DNA of 28,304 nt, taken from G001797105 sp964528155 (GTDB taxonomy: Bacteria; Chloroflexota; Anaerolineae; Anaerolineales; E44-bin32). A program made the position numbers and the translations under genes. Location of the stretch: the NCBI GenBank assembly GCA_964528155.1, contig CAZGRL010000046.1:1-28304 (forward strand). The letters are read 5' to 3'. Shown here in pieces: positions 23,276 through 28,304 of the stretch; position 1 is the first letter of the stretch; each line of letters starts with the position of its first letter. The notes under the pieces were generated by a model. That model saw nothing but the letters and a program-made list of their open reading frames with translations, searched no databases and was not told where the DNA came from.

Positions 23276-24762
23276 TCCGCCGTCAGCTCCGTGACCTTGC
23301 GGAAGTGATACCCATAGATCAGGAACCGGATGGCGAGTGGGAAGGACCTGGGCCGGCGGACCAGAGTCCAGACGAAGAGCTTCCAGTACTGAACGCGTTC
23401 CTTCCCCAGAATCCCGAGTCGCAAGATCGAACGCAACAGCGCCATGACCTGCTCGGTGACGAAGCCGAGATTGAGCGGCACCTTGATCCTGGGGGGCCTG
23501 TACTCCCTCAGGAATGTCTTGACACGCTGATAGTAGGCTTCCGGCGAGTAGAGATGCTGGAGCACCTTTCGATACCCATTTCGGAGGACCAGGGGATCCA
23601 TGATGGGGATGATGTTCGTCGTGCCATCGACGTTGTTTCCGGTCATCGTTTCAAGCAGGCGCCCGGCCTTCTTCAGCCGTTCGTAGAGACGTGTTCCGTG
23701 CGGCGCCTGGAGCAGGCCGACCATCGCCGTCACGATCCCGCTCTGTTGGATGAAATCGGTCAACCGCTGGAATGTCGACGGCGTGTCATTGTCGAAGCCG
23801 ATGATGAAGCCGCCCTGCACCTCTAGTCCGGCATGCTGGATGCGCCGAACGTCTTCGACAAGGTCGCGCTTCAGATTCTGCTTCTTGCCGCATTCGGCCA
23901 GACTGGCTTCCTCCGGCGTTTCGATCCCAACGAAGACAGTGCCGAAGCCGGCTTCGACCATCATACGCATCAGATCGGCGTCATCGACGAGGTTGATAGA
24001 TACCTCCGTGGAAAAAGGCATACCGACCTTGTCTCGCCTCCAATCGATCAGGGCGGGGAGAAGCTCTTGCTTGAGGTGCTTTCGGTTGCCGATGAGGTTG
24101 TCGTCGACGAAGAACACACCACCGCGCCACCCAAGCTGGTAGAGCGAATCGAGCTCGGCGATAACCTGCGCTGCCGTCTTCACCCTTGGCCGATGGCCGA
24201 ATAGGGCCGTCACGTTGCAGAAGTCGCAATTGAATGGGCAACCCCGCGAATACTGGACTTCCATTGTTGCGTAGCTGTCGAGGTCGGCCAGTTTCCAGTC
24301 AGGCAGCGGCGTTTGGGTCACATCGGCGTAGTCTGTCGCGCCGTAAACATGTTTGGCTCGCCCGAGTTTCAGGTCAACCAGGAATTGGGGAAGGGTCAAC
24401 TCGGCTTCGTTGAGGACGAAGTGATCTACTCCGGAGAATGACTCGTGCTCCATTGTGAAGAGCGGGCCTCCGGCGACCACTCGCAGCCCGGCCTCGCCAC
24501 ATCGGGCGATAAGTTGGCGCGCGGAATCCCTTTGAACGGTCATGGCGCTGATGAACGCACAATCGGCCCATTCCAGGTCATCCGGCGTGAGCGTTGTTAC
24601 GTTGACGTCCGCCAGACGCCGGGGCCAGTCCGACGGGAGCATGGAGGCGACGGTAAGCAAGCCCAATGGCGGGGAAGATGATTTCTTGCGGATGAAGCGC
24701 AGAGCGTGTTTGAAGCTCCAGAACGTATCGGGAAACTCCGGGTAGATCAGCAGGACATTCAT
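23272..24762 (-). CDS. B12-binding radical SAM protein (DUF4070-type)
   Basis: 496 residues. N-terminal cobalamin-binding-like Rossmann domain (about 1-150; MNVLLIYPEFPDTFW at the start, VVAGGPLF at about 95). The radical SAM core has the 4Fe-4S motif C175-x3-C179-x2-C182 (RGCPFNCDFCN). The C-terminal part (about 370-496) looks like the DUF4070 region seen in HpnP/HpnR-like methylases and many uncharacterised relatives. The B12 domain lacks the classical D-x-H-x-x-G, as is common in this group. Likely chemistry is methyl transfer or another radical reaction on an unactivated carbon; the substrate is unknown. The ATG has no good ribosome site, and TACAAC lies seven bases upstream, which would permit a leaderless transcript. 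It is followed by the overlapping PRTase-like gene. Confidence 0.88.
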   Translation of the reverse strand: MNVLLIYPEFPDTFWSFKHALRFIRKKSSSPPLGLLTVASMLPSDWPRRLADVNVTTLTPDDLEWADCAFISAMTVQRDSARQLIARCGEAGLRVVAGGPLFTMEHESFSGVDHFVLNEAELTLPQFLVDLKLGRAKHVYGATDYADVTQTPLPDWKLADLDSYATMEVQYSRGCPFNCDFCNVTALFGHRPRVKTAAQVIAELDSLYQLGWRGGVFFVDDNLIGNRKHLKQELLPALIDWRRDKVGMPFSTEVSINLVDDADLMRMMVEAGFGTVFVGIETPEEASLAECGKKQNLKRDLVEDVRRIQHAGLEVQGGFIIGFDNDTPSTFQRLTDFIQQSGIVTAMVGLLQAPHGTRLYERLKKAGRLLETMTGNNVDGTTNIIPIMDPLVLRNGYRKVLQHLYSPEAYYQRVKTFLREYRPPRIKVPLNLGFVTEQVMALLRSILRLGILGKERVQYWKLFVWTLVRRPRSFPLAIRFLIYGYHFRKVTELTAE

Positions 24763-25119
24763 GACGGCAGTTGTATCCTCAGCCCTCCGTCGATTTCATC
24801 GAGCCCGCTCCGCGTCTTGCATCCCCCTGTCTTGCTTCACTTTCCGATCCTCGCGAGACCTACCGGGTGCTCATGCGTCCGCGCAATGCGCGTTGACGTC
24901 GATGCACGGTTGCTGAGCCCGGTTGGGGGACCGGTCCCCTGGCGCAAGGACGACGGCCGGGATTGCGTATCAACTTGGGGCCTGTTCGGGTTCGCCGCCG
25001 ACATGCACCAAGCGGGCTAAGCCCTGACGGCGGCCAGCGGAAGCAGGGCACGGGCACACCCATCATGCCGTTCCACCCTGCCAATGTTGATCTATTCTAC
25101 CTCGATATGGATACCGAAT
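24763..25119. other. Intergenic region between radical SAM and AlkZ-like genes
   Basis: No gene is supported. The one notable feature is a perfect 14-base palindrome GGGGACCGGTCCCC at 24926-24939, about 165 bases upstream of the radical SAM start. It could be an operator or a hairpin. The plus-strand frames through this area show no family resemblance. Confidence 0.5.
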
Positions 25120-26445
25120 TCAGGGTGATGATCCTGCCCTTGTGGCTGGGCTCGTCGCACGTGACGTCCTCGCCTTTTCCTTCTGCGCGTATTCCTTCAT
25201 GGCAGGCAGGATCCTCCTGCGCAGCTCAGTCGGCTTGAGCCCGGCGACGTCGACGCGACCGACTTTAAGGAATGATGCCATTCGGATCAAGCCCTGAGCC
25301 AGAGCCGAGGCGAAGCGCGGATCGTTGCCGGTCTGCGCATCTTCGAGCCAAAAACCCTTGGTCACCAGTGTGCCTTCGGTCCGTTCGAGTTTCAGGTCGA
25401 TGCGTGCGGCTAGGCGATCGTCGTACAGAATCGGGATCGTGTAGTAGCCCCAACGCCGCTGATGAGCCGGCTTGTAGACTTCCCAGATGTAGTCGAAGGC
25501 GAAGAGTCTCTTCGCTCTACCGGACGCCGTGACAGTCTCGAGGGGGGCGAGGAAGGTGACCTCCTCGCTCGTGGTGGTATCGACTGGCCGCCAGCTCTTG
25601 GGGAAGCTCCCGCGGGCGACGATCTCGAGCGCCGGCAGATCTTCGGAAGGGATGTAATGTGGTTCCTTTTCGCCTTCGACCCTCAGCGCGACGGCTTCTC
25701 CGGCATCGAGCATCCGCTTCAGCCGGCGTTCGGCCTCTGCCTTGTCGACATCCCGGCCGATGAAGTAGGAGAACCAATCCGACCAGGTCTTGGCCCGGCA
25801 CGGCGCTCGGAAGGCGAGAGCCTTGAGGCTGAAAAAGACCTCGCATTCCTTGACCGTAGCCACGCGGTCCAGTTCGGGCGGGACGACATTCTTCCGCAGC
25901 TTGTAGACTCGCTGGAACCCATCCCGGCTGTGGAGCATGACCTCACCGCTGATCCATAGATAGTACAGCGCCAGGGACGTGTCTCTGCGACCACGGTAGC
26001 TGCTCACGCGCTTCCCGCCGGTGAAATCCCGATTGCCCACGGGCCCGCGTCTGCGCAATTCAGCTCGGACGGCTTTGATCACGGACCTGTTGGCTGAGGC
26101 GAACCCGGCCCAACGCGGCGCCCGGGCGTTGCGGCGCATGGTCACGCGCCAATACGGGAGCTCATGGATCGGGAAGATGCGGAGGTTGCCTCCGTAGTCG
26201 AAGAATAAGCGATCTCGGTACATGAGATTGTCGAGATGCTCTTGACGGTAGTCGTGTACGCGGCTCAACAGCGCCAGGTGATGACTGCGAGCGATGACAT
26301 TGAGCGGATCCATTTGGATGCATTCGACGGCATGAATGGCCTCGGCCGTGCCGCCCTCGCCGATCCAGCGGCGGCCGGGCCACAACCCCTGGCGACCGAG
26401 GGTGAAGCGGCGCGCGGTCTCATTTGAGATCCGTTCGAGTGACAT
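25120..26445 (-). CDS. AlkZ/YcaQ-type DNA glycosylase (HTH_42 winged-helix family)
   Basis: 441 residues from ATG 26445 (a TTG lies one codon earlier). Family features: the catalytic Q44-x-D46 in ECIQMDPLNV, followed by RSHHLALLSRV, as in AlkZ/YcaQ where the Q-x-D pair cleaves damaged bases. Later come YFDYGG-like LFFDYGGNLRIFPIHELPYW, FLAPLE (about 300) and FDYIWEVYKPAHQRRWGYY, conserved in the family. These enzymes excise bulky alkylated bases and unhook interstrand crosslinks, including those made by natural genotoxins. In producers they can provide self-resistance. No toxin-synthesis cluster is apparent here. The C-terminus ends in a charged tail unlikely to be structured. Confidence 0.88.
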   Translation of the reverse strand: MSLERISNETARRFTLGRQGLWPGRRWIGEGGTAEAIHAVECIQMDPLNVIARSHHLALLSRVHDYRQEHLDNLMYRDRLFFDYGGNLRIFPIHELPYWRVTMRRNARAPRWAGFASANRSVIKAVRAELRRRGPVGNRDFTGGKRVSSYRGRRDTSLALYYLWISGEVMLHSRDGFQRVYKLRKNVVPPELDRVATVKECEVFFSLKALAFRAPCRAKTWSDWFSYFIGRDVDKAEAERRLKRMLDAGEAVALRVEGEKEPHYIPSEDLPALEIVARGSFPKSWRPVDTTTSEEVTFLAPLETVTASGRAKRLFAFDYIWEVYKPAHQRRWGYYTIPILYDDRLAARIDLKLERTEGTLVTKGFWLEDAQTGNDPRFASALAQGLIRMASFLKVGRVDVAGLKPTELRRRILPAMKEYAQKEKARTSRATSPATRAGSSP

Positions 26446-26470
26446 CAACTAGGCGTTCCTGGGCAGGCGG

Positions 26471-26620
26471 TCATACGTCAGCAACGTCGTCGATCCGTAG
26501 CAAATCGAACGGGCCGACCGTCTCTGCTCCCAATGATCTGTTCAGCTCAATCATGCTCGCCGTAGATGATCTGCCGAGAGTCGGGCATCCAGGTACTTGA
26601 GGCGAGAGTGAGTGTGGTCC
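26471..26620 (-). pseudogene. Possible frameshifted remnant of a beta-propeller/TolB-like protein
   Basis: Reading the minus strand, one frame gives LTLASSTWMPDSRQIIYGEHD before a stop, where W-x-P-D-S/G-R resembles a WD40/TolB-like propeller blade. The next frame, overlapping at the stop, gives IELNRSLGAETVGPFDLLRIDD. Together they read as one blade broken by a frameshift. Upstream coding similarity fades, so only a fragment may remain. Confidence 0.25.
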
Positions 26621-26705
26621 GGACCCGGGAGGCGGGTGGACACGCCGGGAGAACCAGTCTGATTGGAATGCCGGGGAGGCGCGCACAAGAGCGGACCGCG
26701 GCTCC

Positions 26706-26734
26706 ATTATACGGGCGGACCGGTTGATCTTCGG
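26706..26734 (-). promoter_or_regulatory. Possible promoter for the AlkZ-like gene
   Basis: TATAAT (26706-26711) is a perfect -10 followed by GG as in other promoters of this window. The -35 at 17 bases (CCGAAG) is poor. The transcript would have a leader of about 250 nt before ATG 26445, spanning the possible gene remnant. Confidence 0.35.
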
Positions 26735-26874
26735 TCCGGACGGCGTCCGGCAACCGCTTATCCAGGCGTGCGTGACCCGCCCAATGCCGGCGACTTCGTT
26801 TAGTGGTGCTGCCGGCTCTTCTCTCGCGCTATCGCTGACAGGGCTATCCCATTTTCGGTGCACCGAACGCCAGT

Positions 26875-27714
26875 CTAAGGAGATGCATCTAGGACGAAGT
26901 CGTCAAATCGGGCCTGGACTCGCCGCCCCAGCCCGACGAAGCCAACCGCCCCGGAATCGAACCACGGTGTGACCAAGTGCTGACCAGGCTCGGGCTTTCG
27001 ACCGGTCAGTGTCGCCACATAGCGCTGATTGAGACGAAGTTCCATCAGCTGTCCGTCTTCGGTTACCGTGACTTCCAGTTCGTTCATTCGTCCAACTTGA
27101 AGAAATCCAGCCTGACCGCCTGCGACCGGGCTCCAAGGATCGATCTTGTCCGGCTCGTGCATGTACACGTGCCAGCTATTCTCGAAGATGTTGAACCCGA
27201 GGGCAAGAAGATAGTCTTCACGATCGAGCAGGCCGTCCGTATCCTGGTCAACCAGACGCAGGATCACACCGAACTCGCGGTCGGACAGTCCGTCTTCGAA
27301 GGTGAACCTGACCTTCAGGTGATAGTTGGAGAGACTACGTCCACAGGTCTCGCACACCACCATGCAATCGACCGGCAAGTCAAAGTTGGCCACGTCGTTA
27401 GCGCATTCATCATACGGCCCCAAGAATAAGGCTCCATCGTGCAGCGAAGCGCCCTCACCGAGCAAAAAGGCACTCGATTCGCCACCGAAGTCATCCTCCA
27501 GAATTGTTCGTTCGGAGCTCTCGCCCGTGGCGGCAGCACGCTCAGCCTCGGCGGTCGCCTCGGCTCGGGCGTCCTTCAACTGGGTCTCAAGTGTGGCGAT
27601 CCGGGAGTCGCTGTCCTGTGCGCCAAGCCCGAACGGGAGCAGGCTGCAGGCCAAGGTTCCCGCTGCCAGCGCAGCTAGGACGGCCCCGGGGATTCTTGGG
27701 TTGCGAATCTTCAT
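26875..27714 (-). CDS. Lipoprotein with lectin/glucanase-like beta domain
   Basis: 279 residues from ATG 27714 with GGAGAG seven bases upstream; a longer frame to 27792 has no such site and would bury the signal peptide. Signal peptide with lipobox LAC, Cys23. A short coiled coil (about 35-65, SRIATLETQLKDARAEA) follows. The domain of about 190 residues opens with ILEDDFGGESSAF and runs through FGVILRLVDQDTDG and LGFNIFENSWHVYMHE to ELRLNQRYVATL and VGFVGLGRR. This is the layout of concanavalin-like LamG/DUF1080-type domains that bind sugars or act as glycosidases. Catalytic residues cannot be named. A C-x3-C-x2-C cluster (DCMVVCETCG) sits in a loop. Likely surface exposed; function unknown. 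Confidence 0.78.
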   Translation of the reverse strand: MKIRNPRIPGAVLAALAAGTLACSLLPFGLGAQDSDSRIATLETQLKDARAEATAEAERAAATGESSERTILEDDFGGESSAFLLGEGASLHDGALFLGPYDECANDVANFDLPVDCMVVCETCGRSLSNYHLKVRFTFEDGLSDREFGVILRLVDQDTDGLLDREDYLLALGFNIFENSWHVYMHEPDKIDPWSPVAGGQAGFLQVGRMNELEVTVTEDGQLMELRLNQRYVATLTGRKPEPGQHLVTPWFDSGAVGFVGLGRRVQARFDDFVLDASP

Positions 27715-27947
27715 CACGACACTCTCCAGTCTATGCGCCCCAGGTTCTCGAACGAAGCATACCTCGACTGATATTGCTGCTTCATCTTCCACGGTCGACC
27801 ATGGGCGGAGCCCGCGCGTGTGCGAAAGCCCGCCTCGCTATCGGCTCGGATCCTATCCGATTCTCGCGCCAAGATGCCTGATGGCAAGGCATCCGTTGGA
27901 GCGAGACTGCGATCTGCTGGGTTGTGATACGGGAGGAGCAGCGAGAC

Positions 27948-27974
27948 AAAGAAAGCGGCGGCCTAAGGCCCCGC
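27948..27974 (-). terminator. Rho-independent-type terminator after tRNA-Gly
   Basis: On the minus strand GCGG-GGCC, loop TTA, GGCC-(bulged G)-CCGC, then TTTCTTT. It begins 14 bases after the tRNA 3' end, in the right place to end its transcript. The bulge and the interrupted T run make it moderate in strength. Confidence 0.6.
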
Positions 27975-27987
27975 CGGCTCACTTGAG

Positions 27988-28059
27988 AGCGGGTGATGGG
28001 ATTCGAACCCACGAATGGTAGCTTGGGAAGCTACTGCCTTACCACTTGGCGACACCCGC
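27988..28059 (-). tRNA. tRNA-Gly (anticodon CCC)
   Basis: 72 nt cloverleaf. The acceptor stem GCGGGTG pairs with CACCCGC; the D arm is GCC/GGC; the anticodon stem GTAGC/GCTAC encloses loop TTCCCAA, giving anticodon CCC. The T arm GTGGG/CCCAT encloses loop TTCGAAT. The discriminator base is T and the CCA end is not encoded. It reads GGG glycine codons. It stands alone with its own promoter and terminator. Confidence 0.95.
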
Positions 28060-28072
28060 GTACTTCAGCGGC

Positions 28073-28101
28073 ATTATAAGGAGCGGAGAAGGGAGTGTCA
28101 A
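28073..28101 (-). promoter_or_regulatory. Perfect consensus promoter of tRNA-Gly
   Basis: TTGACA (28096-28101) and TATAAT (28073-28078) on the minus strand, separated by exactly 17 bases, 13 bases before the tRNA 5' end. Both hexamers match the sigma70 consensus in every position. Confidence 0.85.
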
Positions 28102-28117
28102 GATTGAGGGGAGAAGC

Positions 28118-28145
28118 GATCAGCTAACAGCTATCAGCCGTCAGC
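28118..28145. repeat. Degenerate 7-base tandem repeat, four units
   Basis: Four consecutive 7-base units, each ending in CAGC, consensus TATCAGC. It lies immediately upstream of the tRNA promoter. Confidence 0.65.
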
Positions 28146-28185
28146 AAGAACCTTAGACTGCAGACGATGGAGAGGCAACGGGCAT

Positions 28186-28234
28186 TTGGCAATTAGCAAT
28201 AACCAGTAAGCAATTAGCGGTCAGCAGTTAGCAG
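28186..28234. repeat. Degenerate 7-base tandem repeat, seven units
   Basis: Seven consecutive units of 7 bases fit consensus TTAGCAA/G (variants TAAGCAA, TCAGCAG). Like the array at 8666-8714 it has exactly seven units, though with a different unit sequence; the array at 28118-28145 has related units. Confidence 0.7.
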
Positions 28235-28246
28235 GAGACATTGGGC

Positions 28247-28304
28247 TGTTTGGAGTTGACCCGGTTACGTGGACACCTTTATGCTTACTTGAAAGGAGTT
28301 CACG
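28247..28304 (+). mobile_element. Probable left end of an IS3-family insertion sequence (truncated by window)
   Basis: The sequence begins with TG and contains TTGACCCGG and CGTGGACACC, which resemble terminal repeats of IS3-group elements. After about 30 bases comes AAAGGAG followed by six bases up to the window edge, the usual layout of the ribosome site just before orfA of such elements. The transposase itself lies outside the window, so the call rests on end resemblance recalled by eye. Confidence 0.45.

Larger units (their letters stand above)
26446..26874. other. Intergenic region upstream of the AlkZ-like gene
   Basis: Holds a perfect TATAAT on the minus strand (26706-26711) and a possible gene remnant (26471-26620). 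A 130-codon minus-strand frame spans it but has low-complexity Arg/Pro/Ser composition and no good start; it is not called. Confidence 0.5.

Noticed and set aside
26471..26863. 130-codon minus-strand protein gene
   Set aside because: No ribosome site, low-complexity composition, and only its last part has any resemblance to a known fold.

Overview
The window looks like a piece of a GC-rich bacterial genome, assembled from short reads: a run of ten N at 10512-10521 marks a scaffold join. The best guess for the organism is a member of the Chloroflexota (Anaerolineae-like). This is inferred from the family of large membrane proteins built from repeated GAF domains without a kinase, the many small lipoproteins, and the overall gene content. 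No ribosomal RNA or other marker gene is present to prove it.

Region 1 (1-8611, minus strand) is one signalling operon. A good sigma70-type promoter (8583-8611), with an inverted repeat over the expected transcription start, leads into two stand-alone response-regulator receivers. These are followed by three membrane-anchored GAF-array proteins; the last runs off the left edge. None of the three shows a histidine kinase, cyclase, GGDEF or methyl-accepting output domain.

Region 2 (8612-13630) holds scattered minus-strand genes: an asparagine-synthetase-like protein cut by the scaffold gap, a tandem ACT-domain protein, a lipoprotein, a short cation-diffusion-facilitator-like transporter with a tiny leader ORF, and a helical unknown. 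A 7 x 7-base degenerate tandem repeat lies at 8666-8714.

Region 3 (13864-21984, plus strand) is the most interesting block. It contains a GntR/UTRA regulator with its own strong promoter and candidate operators, then an APC-superfamily permease, a metallophosphoesterase, a MNT-fold nucleotidyltransferase-like protein, a HisC-like PLP aminotransferase, an FGGY sugar/polyol kinase and a two-TM protein of unknown function. Together they suggest an uncharacterised uptake-and-catabolism pathway for a compound that carries both an amine and hydroxyl groups. This is inference. The kinase has no ordinary start codon; its reading frame appears to begin at ATC.

Region 4 (22072-27714, minus strand) has a proline-rich lipoprotein, an overlapping pair of B12-binding radical SAM protein and orotate-phosphoribosyltransferase-like protein, an AlkZ/YcaQ-type DNA glycosylase, a possible decayed gene fragment and a second lipoprotein with a lectin-like domain.

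Region 5 (27948-28304) has a tRNA-Gly(CCC) gene with a perfect consensus promoter and a terminator. It is followed by two arrays of 7-base repeats and what looks like the left end of an IS3-family insertion sequence running out of the window.
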